Shown here: positions 17,033 to 25,120 of the stretch, one piece after another
Layout of the letters: every line of letters begins with the position of its first letter
How positions within the stretch are numbered: position 1 is the stretch's first letter
From: Paenibacillus sp. FSL H7-0326
GTDB taxonomy: Bacteria; Bacillota; Bacilli; Paenibacillales; Paenibacillaceae
Assembly: GCF_001955535.1 (NCBI RefSeq)
Contig: NZ_MPVN01000006.1
Location: 124,001-188,000 of the forward strand
Length of the DNA stretch: 64,000 nucleotides
Direction: 5' to 3'
The notes under the pieces: generated by a model
Told to the model about the DNA's origin: nothing
The model's input: the letters and a program-made list of their open reading frames with translations, nothing else
Databases searched by the model: none
Made by a program: the position numbers and the translations under genes

Positions 17033-17859
17033 AATTACTCATCGTAGGCGGACATGGAATGGCAGGCCATATGCTGGTTCAGTATTTCAAGAAGCAAGGC
17101 CGGCATGCTGTCTTCTATACGTCACGTGATAAGAAGGATCCTCATAGTCTGATCCTTGATGTGAATGACATCCACAGCGTGGATTTACTGGTTAAGGCAG
17201 TGCGCCCGGATATGATCATTAACGCGGTAGGCATTCTGAATCATCATGCGGATAGAGACATTATTCAGGCTTACCATGTAAATGGATTTCTACCGCACCG
17301 GCTTGCCGCACTTGCGGATCAGATCGATGCACGGATGATCCATATCAGCACGGATTGTGTATTCAAGGGAGATGGAACAGGCCAATATACAGAGGATGCG
17401 GTTACTGACGGCGATACAGTCTATGCGATTACCAAAGCACTCGGAGAAGTTCGTTCTCCGAGTCATCTTACCATTCGCACCTCTATTATAGGTCCTGAAA
17501 TACGAAAACATGGTATCGGGCTTATGCATTGGTTCTTGAATCAGAAGGGAGTCGTGCAAGGCTATACGAACGTGAGATGGAACGGAGTGACTACACTTGA
17601 ACTGGCCAAGGCAGTGGATCATTATATGCAATCTGACACTTCCGGTCTGATCCATCTAGCGCACGAAGAGCCAGTTTCAAAGTATGAGCTGCTTCTGCTG
17701 TTCAAAGAAATATGGCAGGCAACAGATACAGTCATTGTACCGAGCGGCAAAATGATTCAGGATCGGACTTTGGCGGTGACACGGCAAGATGCAAAGTGGT
17801 CTATGCCATCGTATTCCGACATGCTGAAGGAGCTGGCGGAATGGACGAAAATACACTAA
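17029..17859 (+). CDS. RmlD-like NAD(P)-dependent nucleotide-sugar reductase
   Basis: 276 residues; ATG 17029 overlaps the previous stop (ATGA). SDR fold: LLIVGGHGMAGHMLVQYF, DVNDIHSVDLLVKAVRPDMIINAVG, HISTDCVFKGDGTG and YAITKALGE (Tyr-x3-Lys), as in dTDP-4-dehydrorhamnose reductases. It lacks the C-terminal cupin domain of CapF/FnlB, so it resembles WbvR, which by established work reduces the dehydratase product toward UDP-L-RhaNAc before 2-epimerisation to L-QuiNAc. I therefore favour UDP-L-QuiNAc over L-FucNAc for this trio. It overlaps the next gene by 19 bases. Confidence 0.82.
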   Translation: MKLLIVGGHGMAGHMLVQYFKKQGRHAVFYTSRDKKDPHSLILDVNDIHSVDLLVKAVRPDMIINAVGILNHHADRDIIQAYHVNGFLPHRLAALADQIDARMIHISTDCVFKGDGTGQYTEDAVTDGDTVYAITKALGEVRSPSHLTIRTSIIGPEIRKHGIGLMHWFLNQKGVVQGYTNVRWNGVTTLELAKAVDHYMQSDTSGLIHLAHEEPVSKYELLLLFKEIWQATDTVIVPSGKMIQDRTLAVTRQDAKWSMPSYSDMLKELAEWTKIH

Positions 17860-18788
17860 AGAATAAAGCTGTGCTGGTCACTGGTGCATCAGGATTTACG
17901 GGCAGACACGCGGTAGACCTGTTAATACGTCTGGGTGCCAATGTAACTGCAGTGCTTCGTACAGCTTCCGGCATCGTCCTTCCTGACCAGGCACATATCT
18001 ACAGATGTGATCTTGAAGATCGGCATTCCGTTCATCAGCTGATACAGAGCACGAAACCAGACTATGTGCTTCACTTGGCAGGACAGAATTCCGTTCCATC
18101 CTCATGGTCAGATCCGCTGACAACGATCCAGACGAATGTGATGTCTCCGCTGTATTTGCTTGATGCGCTGCGGGAAATACCTCACTGCCGGATCGTTGTT
18201 ATCGGTTCCCGTCTGAAATATACTCCGGAGGCCGGCAGTCCACCTGCACCTCCGCATCCTTACAGCCTCAGCAAATATGTCGAAGAGATCGTTACATTGG
18301 CATGGACTCATTTATATCGGCAGCACATTATATATGCGGAGCCTGGAAATTTAATAGGCCCGGGTCCTTCCACAGGCATCTGTGCATTACTCGCCAGGCA
18401 TGTTGCCTCTGCGGAAGGAGGGAACAATCCTGATCCATTCCGGTTATCTTCGCCGGAAGATCGACGCGATTTTCTCGATGTCAGAGATGCGGTTTCAGCG
18501 TATGTCTTATTGCTGCAAAAAGGAGTGCCGGGCGTCATTTATCCCGTTGTCTCCGGCAAAGAGCGAACACTCGGTGAAGTGGCTGAGCTCATGCTGTCTC
18601 AAGCTGCCGGAGAGGTGCCTGTCGTATGGGGCTCACCAACCTCCGGGCCTGGAGGAGCGTCAAGCGAGTCTCATCCCTATCACGCTTTACTATCCGAGTT
18701 GGGATGGGCGCCTCAAATTCCTTTTGCGAAGTCTATACAGGATATCCTTAATGATGCCCGCCATAAGGAGAGAGGAGGAGCTGCATGA
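17841..18788 (+). CDS. NAD-dependent epimerase/dehydratase (GDP-6-deoxy-hexulose reductase/GMD-like)
   Basis: 315 residues from ATG 17841, chosen for AAGGAG at 17827-17832; earlier in-frame starts lie inside the previous gene. SDR features: AVLVTGASGFTGRH, YVLHLAGQNSVPSSWSDP, IVVIGS and HPYSLSKYVEE (Tyr-x3-Lys), and RRDFLDVRDAVSAYV, typical of Rmd/GMD-type enzymes acting on GDP-6-deoxy-4-keto-mannose. No gmd is present here, so the substrate must come from elsewhere or differ. It is translationally coupled on both sides (overlaps of 19 and 4 bases). Confidence 0.78.
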   Translation: MDENTLKNKAVLVTGASGFTGRHAVDLLIRLGANVTAVLRTASGIVLPDQAHIYRCDLEDRHSVHQLIQSTKPDYVLHLAGQNSVPSSWSDPLTTIQTNVMSPLYLLDALREIPHCRIVVIGSRLKYTPEAGSPPAPPHPYSLSKYVEEIVTLAWTHLYRQHIIYAEPGNLIGPGPSTGICALLARHVASAEGGNNPDPFRLSSPEDRRDFLDVRDAVSAYVLLLQKGVPGVIYPVVSGKERTLGEVAELMLSQAAGEVPVVWGSPTSGPGGASSESHPYHALLSELGWAPQIPFAKSIQDILNDARHKERGGAA

Positions 18789-19492
18789 AGGATCAGCCTT
18801 TGGTTACCATCGTGATCCCCTTTTTTAACTGCCCTTACATTCCCCATGCTATTCAGAGCGCGCTGGAACAGACCTACTCTTCTACGGAAGTCATTGTCGT
18901 TGATGACGGCTCAACGGTGCATACCGATCTAATTCATCCTTATATGCCCTATATTTATTATCTTGGTAAACAAAACGGTGGAACAGCGACAGCGCTGAAT
19001 CATGGAATTCGGTATGCCTCAGGCGAATATGTCGTATGGCTGAGCTCTGATGACATCATGTACCCAGAGAAGGTTGCTGAGCAAGTTCGTATGATGCAGG
19101 AGACTGGCGCTTCTATATCCCATACCAATTTTAATTTTATCGACGAGAATGGAAACGTCATCCAATATCGGGCCGGTACTTCACCCATGACGAGAGAGGA
19201 AATGCTTCGTATGTTTCTCTTGGGCAATCCGGTGAATGGTTGTACAGTGATGTTTCACAAATCTATCTTTCAAACCGTCGGCTTGTTCGACGAATCGTTA
19301 CGGTATACCCACGATTATGACTTGTGGAACCGTGTATTGCTTGCAGGATACTCCATGCCTTATATGATTAAGCCGCTCACTGGATATCGCAGGCATCAGG
19401 GGATGGGCACCCTGCGTCACGGCGATGTGATATCTCAAGAGATTAGCATGATTAAAGCCAAGTACCAGGATCGTATAAGAGCGCAGAGCTAG
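18785..19492 (+). CDS. Glycosyltransferase family 2
   Basis: 235 residues; ATG 18785 overlaps the previous stop (ATGA), with GGAGGAG just upstream. Bare GT-A domain: VTIVIPFFNCPYI, IVVDDGSTVHTD, NGGTATALNHGI, VWLSSDD (metal-binding region), NPVNGCTVMFHKSIF and HDYDLWNRVLLAGY. It is a close paralogue of the gene at 20199 (shared NGGTATALN, WLSSDD, NGCTVM and the C-terminal YR-x-H-x-GMGTL/DDMGTF element). The two flank a methyltransferase. No basic tail or [YF]xxG motif. Confidence 0.85.
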   Translation: MKDQPLVTIVIPFFNCPYIPHAIQSALEQTYSSTEVIVVDDGSTVHTDLIHPYMPYIYYLGKQNGGTATALNHGIRYASGEYVVWLSSDDIMYPEKVAEQVRMMQETGASISHTNFNFIDENGNVIQYRAGTSPMTREEMLRMFLLGNPVNGCTVMFHKSIFQTVGLFDESLRYTHDYDLWNRVLLAGYSMPYMIKPLTGYRRHQGMGTLRHGDVISQEISMIKAKYQDRIRAQS

Positions 19493-19547
19493 CCCATGCT
19501 AGAAGGCTCTCATTCGGTCCTGCGGGAAAGGAGTGATCCCCTACATT

Positions 19548-20129
19548 ATGTATAAGGAGCTAGAGCAAGCTGATTTTCTCCCCCTATTATGTGAACTGCT
19601 GAGGTTCTCAGATAGTGTGCTGGATATTGGAAGCGGTCCGGGCTATTTACTTGAATATTATGAATCCAGAATTATCGTGGCACTAGAAATTCACCGTCCT
19701 TATCTGGAGCATCGAGCGAATCTGTCCCCACATATTATCCCGATTAACTGGGATGCAAGAAAAATAGGCCAATTGTTTGTCAACAAATCGTTCTCCACAA
19801 TTACGATGATTGATTCTCTTGAACACTTTACGAAAAAAGACGGAATCAAATTGCTGCAGCAAGCGGAACAGATTGCAAAGCACCGCATTATCATCTTTAC
19901 ACCAAGAGGATATTTTCCACAGTCAGGTGTGGATCATTATAAATTGAATGGTGAAATGTATCAGAAGCATTACAGCGGCTGGGATGAGCAAGAGCTGCTT
20001 GCGCTGGGATATCATGTGATTGTCCTTAAGGGATTTCATGATCTCGGTAATCCTTCCTTCGAGACTTCTTTCCATACGGAGCATAAAGCAATGGATGCGA
20101 TTCTTGCCTGGAAAACACTAGATACCTAG
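19548..20129 (+). CDS. Class I SAM-dependent methyltransferase
   Basis: 193 residues from ATG 19548; AAAGGAG at 19527-19533 is rather far upstream (14 bases), and GTG 19533 would overlap it. Motif I VLDIGSGPGYLLEYY, an acidic motif II position (ALEIHRP) and a motif-IV-like ITMIDSLEHF identify a Rossmann methyltransferase of the Methyltransf_11/25 type. By position it may O- or N-methylate a sugar in the glycan or cap the chain; the substrate cannot be read from sequence. Confidence 0.78.
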   Translation: MYKELEQADFLPLLCELLRFSDSVLDIGSGPGYLLEYYESRIIVALEIHRPYLEHRANLSPHIIPINWDARKIGQLFVNKSFSTITMIDSLEHFTKKDGIKLLQQAEQIAKHRIIIFTPRGYFPQSGVDHYKLNGEMYQKHYSGWDEQELLALGYHVIVLKGFHDLGNPSFETSFHTEHKAMDAILAWKTLDT

Positions 20130-20198
20130 TGATTCGGATGGAATAGGATCCTTCCGTGTAATTCGTTTATATTGATACAAAAAGCGAGGTGATTCGTT

Positions 20199-20903
20199 AT
20201 GAGGGCGAAGCTTCCTAGAGTATCTATTGTTATTCCGGTGTATAACTGCAGATATGTACATGAAGCGATTGAGAGTGCCTTGAATCAGACCTATCCTAAT
20301 GTAGAGGTCATTGTAGTGGATGATGGGTCGACGGAGCACAAGGAGCTTGTTACTCCCTATATGGATCAGATCCGATATATACCCAAGATCAATGGAGGTA
20401 CAGCAACGGCTCTAAACACGGGGATCGTGCATGCGACAGGAGATTATTTTGCCTGGCTGAGCAGTGATGATGAATTTGTGCCTCAGAAGGTCGAACAGCA
20501 GCTCGATTTCATGCTGAGGCGTAACCTGTCCTTCAGCCATTCTGCTTATAGCTATATTAACCATCTCAGTGAAGAGATTGGTGAAGTATATCCAGAGCTT
20601 GGCACGCGAGCAGAAATGGTGAAGACGCTCCTGATTGGCTGCCCAATCAATGGATGCACCGTCATGCTGGATATGAAAGTGTTTGAGAAGGTCGGCCTGT
20701 TCAGTCCTGTGTTCCGATATGCCAATGACTATGAAATGTGGCTTAGAGTCCTTCCCCATTATGACCTCGACATCATTAACAAGCCTCTAGTCCGCTACCG
20801 CGTACACGACGATATGGGAACCTTCAAGCACCATGAGGCTATAGAAATTGAGAAGCAAATGATCCAAGCTCTGCACAGGACGTCATTACTGTCCTTAATA
20901 TGA
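20199..20903 (+). CDS. Glycosyltransferase family 2, paralogue of 18785 gene
   Basis: 234 residues; GAGGTG precedes ATG 20199. GT-A signatures: VSIVIPVYNCRYV, VIVVDDGSTEHKE, NGGTATALNTGI, AWLSSDDEF, PINGCTVMLDMKVF, NDYEMWLRVL, and a C-terminal YRVHDDMGTF. Similarity to the gene at 18785 covers the whole length. It starts 70 bases after the methyltransferase gene and is followed 20 bases later by a GT4 gene, so it belongs to the same transcription unit or a closely following one. Confidence 0.85.
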   Translation: MRAKLPRVSIVIPVYNCRYVHEAIESALNQTYPNVEVIVVDDGSTEHKELVTPYMDQIRYIPKINGGTATALNTGIVHATGDYFAWLSSDDEFVPQKVEQQLDFMLRRNLSFSHSAYSYINHLSEEIGEVYPELGTRAEMVKTLLIGCPINGCTVMLDMKVFEKVGLFSPVFRYANDYEMWLRVLPHYDLDIINKPLVRYRVHDDMGTFKHHEAIEIEKQMIQALHRTSLLSLI

Positions 20904-20922
20904 TCTATAGGGAGGTGAAGGT

Positions 20923-21969
20923 GTGCGTTTTATTTTTCCTGTATATACACTATGCCGAGGCGGAGCTCAGCGTATGCTCACGGAGCTGGCCAATCGGCTG
21001 GTAACCATCGGGCATGAGGTCGTAGTGGTAATGCCGAAGTACGGTGTTGTTGAATATGAGCTGAAGGCCAATCTGATTCAAACAGGAGATGATTCGCTGC
21101 TGGCACATCATATTCCAGCTGGCGATGTAATTCTGTCCAATTTCTATACAACGGCCTATCCTGCTCAGCAAGCAAGTGAAGAGGGAAAAGGACTGCATAT
21201 TCGTTTATCACTATGCTACGAACCGACTTTTCTCCAAGACAATCAGTATTCTTTCCCTTCTTACAATCTGACACCCAATCTGCTTGTCTTGTCCCGATGG
21301 CAGCAGGATGTGATCTACTTAAATCATGGGATCAAGGGTCGTATCATTCCTGTAGGCGTGAACAGTTTCTTTCACAACATGAACATCCGTGAGCATCTGA
21401 ATATGCCGCTTAATATCACTTCCATCTATCGGAAGGAAGAAGGGGATTTCTCCTGGCATCGGGAGCAGAAATATTTGCTCAGCCAGCTGGATATTGTAAA
21501 GGCCCTTCATCCTGAAGTGGTCATTAACCTTGTTACACCGCCAGGTGAGTATGCAGATTCAAAGGATATACAGCAGCTGCAGGCATCTGGTAAATATCGG
21601 CTATACACCCCGGTGAATGACGAAGAGCTTCGATTCCATTACAACCAGACGGACATCTATGTAAGCTCTGGCTCGTATGACAGCGGATCCCTGCCTGGAC
21701 TCGAAGCTATGCGGTGCGGTGCAGCACTTGTCACCTCATATTCTGGAGGAAATACTGAATATGCGGTTCATGAACGAAATTGTCTAATGTCCTACCGTTA
21801 CGAGAACCGGCTTGCACAGGATATCATTCGGCTTATTGAGGACCCGGCACTACGCCACAGACTTGCGGTGCGAGGCGAACAGGATTCTTATGTGTTCACA
21901 TGGGAACGGAGCTACAGCGAGTTTGAACGTGTTGTGAACGATATTGTCAGCCGTTCGCTGCTGAAATGA
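20923..21969 (+). CDS. Glycosyltransferase family 4
   Basis: 348 residues from GTG 20923 behind GGGAGGTGA. The N-terminal half starts FIFPVYTLCRGGAQRMLTEL, a GT-B acceptor domain; the C-terminal half has YVSSGSYDSGSLPGLEAMRCGAALVTSYSGG, the GT4 pattern, though with SGSLPGLEA in place of the usual EGFGLPxLEA. No basic tail. This is the last gene of the + strand glycan locus; it converges with the carboxypeptidase gene on the opposite strand 31 bases away. Confidence 0.82.
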   Translation: MRFIFPVYTLCRGGAQRMLTELANRLVTIGHEVVVVMPKYGVVEYELKANLIQTGDDSLLAHHIPAGDVILSNFYTTAYPAQQASEEGKGLHIRLSLCYEPTFLQDNQYSFPSYNLTPNLLVLSRWQQDVIYLNHGIKGRIIPVGVNSFFHNMNIREHLNMPLNITSIYRKEEGDFSWHREQKYLLSQLDIVKALHPEVVINLVTPPGEYADSKDIQQLQASGKYRLYTPVNDEELRFHYNQTDIYVSSGSYDSGSLPGLEAMRCGAALVTSYSGGNTEYAVHERNCLMSYRYENRLAQDIIRLIEDPALRHRLAVRGEQDSYVFTWERSYSEFERVVNDIVSRSLLK

Positions 21970-22000
21970 CCATTTTATATTCAAATGACAGAAGTCCAAA

Positions 22001-23020
22001 CTAGATTAGATTATAGATCTGAATGGCATCCTGCAGATGATGGGGCTCGGAATGGGCATTGCCGTCCGCTCCTGCTGTAATTAGAATATATTCCTCGCCG
22101 CTGATGACAGCATAAGTCGCCAGACATAAGCCTGCCCGCTCGGTATAACCCGTTTTACCGCCCTTAATTTCTCCGTTTGCCAGCTTCATTTGGTCTGACT
22201 GATCTGCAAGGGTGCTGTATATCGTTATGCCATCAGGATGCAGGGAGCTGGCACTCGTGCTGTATCGGGTCGTCGTAAATATTTCCTTGAATTGTTTATT
22301 GCGAAGAGCATATTTCAATAAAATGGTCAGGTCATCAATGGTAGAATAGTGTTCCTCATCATGCAGCCCTGTCGGATTAGTAAAATGCGTGTTTCGCATT
22401 CCGAGCTCGGCTGCTTTTTTGTTCATTTGGGCCACGAATTGTTCCTCCGAGGAGGAAACAAACTGTTCGAGAGCTCCAGAAGTTTCCTCCGAGGAGGAAA
22501 CAAACTGTTCGAGAGCTCCAGAAGTTTCCTCCGAGGAGGAAACAAACTGTGCAAGAGCTACAGAAGCCTCCGCTCCCGATGGCAGCAAGATACCATAGAG
22601 CAGATCAATGGCCTTTACGTCTTCATGCGGCAGAAATCCGGCCATCGCCGCACCTTCAGACACCAGGGGAGGAAATGTTTCAGCACGTAGCTGAACGGTC
22701 TCTTCTAGATTGGACAGGCTTTCTATAGCCAGGATGGCTGTCATGATCTTCGTGAGGGAAGCGGGGTATATTTTCTCTTCGGAATTAACATTCAGCAAAG
22801 CTTCGTTGTCAGCAAGACGTACCAGTTTGGCGTTCGAGCTGTACAGCTCATAAGGCACGATCGCATCCGGAGTATTTCTAGTATTCTGGAACCAGCGATT
22901 TGCGGCGCGATCCATCTGTTGAAGCACACCTTCCCAATCCGCAAGAAGCAGGATGGTGATGATAAGCAGGATCATCCCTTTGATCGAGCTTCGTTTTTTC
23001 TTTTTCTTCGTGTTCGACAT
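22001..23020 (-). CDS. D-alanyl-D-alanine carboxypeptidase (DacA/DacF-like) with internal repeat insertion
   Basis: 339 residues from ATG 23020; AAAGGAG (23033-23039) is 12 bases upstream, and a TTG at 23032 touches it. A basic start and a hydrophobic segment (GMILLIITILLLA, ~15-27) suggest an uncleaved anchor or signal. Active-site motifs of low-molecular-mass PBPs are present: SLTK (88-91), SGA (148-150) in the SxN position as in many clostridial-type relatives, and KTG (289-291). It trims the terminal D-Ala of peptidoglycan stem peptides outside the membrane. Residues ~158-198 carry three tandem copies of a 14-residue unit, unusual between conserved blocks. It lies behind vanR/vanS-like genes, so regulation by them is likely. 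Confidence 0.85.
   Translation of the reverse strand: MSNTKKKKKRSSIKGMILLIITILLLADWEGVLQQMDRAANRWFQNTRNTPDAIVPYELYSSNAKLVRLADNEALLNVNSEEKIYPASLTKIMTAILAIESLSNLEETVQLRAETFPPLVSEGAAMAGFLPHEDVKAIDLLYGILLPSGAEASVALAQFVSSSEETSGALEQFVSSSEETSGALEQFVSSSEEQFVAQMNKKAAELGMRNTHFTNPTGLHDEEHYSTIDDLTILLKYALRNKQFKEIFTTTRYSTSASSLHPDGITIYSTLADQSDQMKLANGEIKGGKTGYTERAGLCLATYAVISGEEYILITAGADGNAHSEPHHLQDAIQIYNLI
22441..22565. repeat. 42-bp tandem repeat (three copies) inside carboxypeptidase gene
   Basis: Units at 22441-22481 (first base or two divergent), 22482-22523 and 22524-22565. Units 1 and 2 are essentially identical; unit 3 has a few substitutions at its end. Each unit contains TTTCCTCC-GA-GGAGGAAA, an 8-bp inverted repeat. 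The unit length is a multiple of three, so the frame is kept (QFVSSSEETSGALE per unit). Confidence 0.92.
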
Positions 23021-23023
23021 GCT

Positions 23024-23131
23024 AAAAAACAACTCCTTTACATAGCAGTGCTTCTAGGGTGTTGCGAGCCGCGCAAGTGTGGACTCGGGAGCACTACTTA
23101 CATTCAATCATGTAAGAGGGAGTTGTTTTTT
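23024..23131 (-). promoter_or_regulatory. Structured leader that can sequester the carboxypeptidase ribosome-binding site
   Basis: A perfect 13-bp inverted repeat (23024-23036 with 23119-23131) brackets the leader. In the minus-strand RNA the 3' arm, GGAGTTGTTTTTT, includes the GGAG of the ribosome-binding site for ATG 23020, so pairing would hide it. Inside is a perfect 7-bp hairpin CTTACAT/ATGTAAG (23097-23116) and a weaker TAGTGCT/AGCACTG pairing. It looks like a translational control element. Confidence 0.5.
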
Positions 23132-23149
23132 TAATTTTTTCTGGTCAAG

Positions 23150-23169
23150 TTCTTAAGAATTTCTTAAGA
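23150..23169 (-). promoter_or_regulatory. Candidate response-regulator direct repeat (11-bp period)
   Basis: Two copies of TTCTTAAGA start at 23150 and 23161 (+ coordinates), 11 bp apart, one helical turn, as OmpR-family regulators prefer. They overlap the end of the sensor-kinase gene and lie just upstream of TTGACC (minus strand, 23148-23143) and the carboxypeptidase leader. Confidence 0.4.
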
Positions 23170-24291
23170 TCGTCCCGGAAGCTTTACAATAAACATCGTA
23201 TGTGAGTTCTCACTGCTCGCAGTGATGGTTCCGCCATGCGCATTCACAATCTCCTTGGCGATGGCAAGTCCAAGTCCGGCTCCGCCGGTAGCCGAGGATC
23301 TGGCGGTATCCAGCCTGTAGAATTTCTCAAATATCGTGTTCAGCTTATGGGGAGGAATCGTCTCACCCACATTGGCGAAGGTGATGACCACCGCACCTTG
23401 CTGCTTCACGGCGGTTACAGCGACATTCGTACCTGAGTAGCTGTAATGGATGGCATTCTTCATGATGTTGTTGAACACTCGCGCAAGCTTGTCCGGGTCA
23501 CCATGCAGTGTCAGCTGCTCATCTACCTGTACGGATACGGTAAGCTCATGCTCTGCCAGCATCGGATGGAACTCATCGGCAATTTGCATTAGCATCATAG
23601 AGAGACTGATATCCATCTGCTCAAGTATAATCTTCTGCAGATTAAAGCGGGTAATATCAAAGAATTCATTGATGAGCTGTTCCAGACGGTATGCCTTCTC
23701 AAGTGTAATGTTCACGTACTTGGCCTTCTGCTCCATCGGCATATCCTGAGCTTCATCCAGCAGACTAAGATATCCGATAATGGACGTAAGCGGTGTTTTG
23801 ATATCATGGGCGAGATAGACAACCAGGTCATTTTTTCGCTGCTCCGCCTCCTGGGCATCCTTCATTCTTTTTTTGAGCGTGTCCTTCACCAGATTCATCT
23901 TACGCTCAACCACTTCAAGCTCTGGAGATAGGGTGATAGGCTCGTCCGATTCCTCGACCAGCTTATCCATGCTCCGGTTGATTTCGTTAAAATAATGGGT
24001 TGCTCTGCTCAGTGTCCAATAGAAGATCAAGAACAGCAGCAGTATAAAGAAGATCCCGAGTATCAGATCCTTGTTCTGCTGAAATATAAGGTAGTACAGC
24101 TGGACTGCCGTTTTGTACTCAATATTTAGAACAACCTCTGCAAATCGGATGAATGCATCGGCAAAAGGAGCCTCAAGCACACCGTCAATCAGAATGTTTT
24201 TGGCTGCAAATCCGATAATAGCCGTTAGAACCGCGGTAAGAAGAATTTGAGTGATTATTTTGTTTTTGAGCTTACGAAAATCATCCTTCAA
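23164..24291 (-). CDS. VanS-like sensor histidine kinase
   Basis: 375 residues from TTG 24291, overlapping the regulator gene by 11 bases. Two membrane segments (about 13-33 and 74-94) bracket a short ~40-residue outside loop. The HisKA box LAHDIKTPLTSIIGYLSLLDEA has the phosphorylated His near 162. The ATPase domain shows NNIMKNAIHYS (N box), TGGAGLGLAIAKEIV (G2) and a region before it FEKFYRLDTARS (F box). The H-box and catalytic regions closely recall VanS of the VanA type from memory. It probably senses cell-wall stress or a glycopeptide-like signal and phosphorylates its partner regulator. No vanHAX genes are in the window. Confidence 0.85.
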   Translation of the reverse strand: MKDDFRKLKNKIITQILLTAVLTAIIGFAAKNILIDGVLEAPFADAFIRFAEVVLNIEYKTAVQLYYLIFQQNKDLILGIFFILLLFLIFYWTLSRATHYFNEINRSMDKLVEESDEPITLSPELEVVERKMNLVKDTLKKRMKDAQEAEQRKNDLVVYLAHDIKTPLTSIIGYLSLLDEAQDMPMEQKAKYVNITLEKAYRLEQLINEFFDITRFNLQKIILEQMDISLSMMLMQIADEFHPMLAEHELTVSVQVDEQLTLHGDPDKLARVFNNIMKNAIHYSYSGTNVAVTAVKQQGAVVITFANVGETIPPHKLNTIFEKFYRLDTARSSATGGAGLGLAIAKEIVNAHGGTITASSENSHTMFIVKLPGRS

Positions 24292-24979
24292 CCTTATAAC
24301 CTACTCCCCAGACCGTTTTAATATACTTGGGCTTGTCCATATGATCATTCATTTTCTCACGAAGATGTCTGATGTGAACCATTACGGTATTGTTGTTTGT
24401 GTAATATTTCTCTCCCCACACTTCCTGGAAGATTTGTTCGGAGCTCAGCACCTGACCTCGGTTAGCGCATAACATCCAGAGGATGGAGAACTCCGTCGGT
24501 GTGAGGGAGATCAGCTTCTCGTTCAAATAGCATTCGTGGGTATTCTTATTGAGAACCAGACCGGAGAAGGCAATGATTTTATCTTCATCCGTATGCGGAT
24601 TCTCCAAATTGTACTTCGTAAACCGCCGGAGCTGAGCTTTGACACGGGCAACGAGCTCCAGCGGTCGAAACGGCTTGGTTACATAATCATCAGCACCTAG
24701 TGTCAGTCCCGTAATTTTATCGATTTCTTCTTCCTTCGCTGTAAGCATAATGATCGGGAAGTGGTGCTTCTCTCGAATCTGCTGGCAAATATCAAAACCG
24801 CTTATATCTGGAATCATAACATCAAGGATGGCTAGATTCAGCTTGTTTTGCTGGATACAGTCCAGAGCTTCCTTACCGCTGTAAAATTTATAAACCTCGT
24901 AGTTCTCCGCTTTTAGGTATAGCTCTACCAAATCAGCGATTTCCTTTTCATCGTCTACAACTAGAATCTTTGTGCTCAT
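24281..24979 (-). CDS. VanR-like OmpR-family response regulator
   Basis: 232 residues from ATG 24979, chosen for GGTGG 5 bases upstream; an in-frame start at 25018 is upstream of that site. The receiver has the acidic pocket VVDDEKEIADLVELYLK, phospho-acceptor Asp at about 53 (LAILDVMIPD), LTAKEEEIDKITGLTLGADDY and the TKPFRPLELVARVKAQLRR linker, nearly word-for-word VanR. The C-terminal winged helix ends VWGVGYKVEG, with HIRHLREKM as recognition region. It probably controls the downstream carboxypeptidase, where an 11-bp direct repeat is seen. Confidence 0.87.
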   Translation of the reverse strand: MSTKILVVDDEKEIADLVELYLKAENYEVYKFYSGKEALDCIQQNKLNLAILDVMIPDISGFDICQQIREKHHFPIIMLTAKEEEIDKITGLTLGADDYVTKPFRPLELVARVKAQLRRFTKYNLENPHTDEDKIIAFSGLVLNKNTHECYLNEKLISLTPTEFSILWMLCANRGQVLSSEQIFQEVWGEKYYTNNNTVMVHIRHLREKMNDHMDKPKYIKTVWGVGYKVEG

Positions 24980-25120
24980 GGGAACCACCTTTACTTCATA
25001 TAAGCTATCTTTATTCATTGTCTTATTTTAACCATAGCTTGATCAGAAAGCGAATCCTGCCTTTAGAACGAACCAATGCCCTGTCGTCATGACGAACAGG
25101 GCGTCACTGTTCGTCAGTGA

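Noticed and set aside
17712..17840. Upstream N-terminal extension of the SDR gene at 17841
   Set aside because: The extra 43 codons overlap the RmlD-like gene in another frame, and the ribosome-binding site fits ATG 17841.
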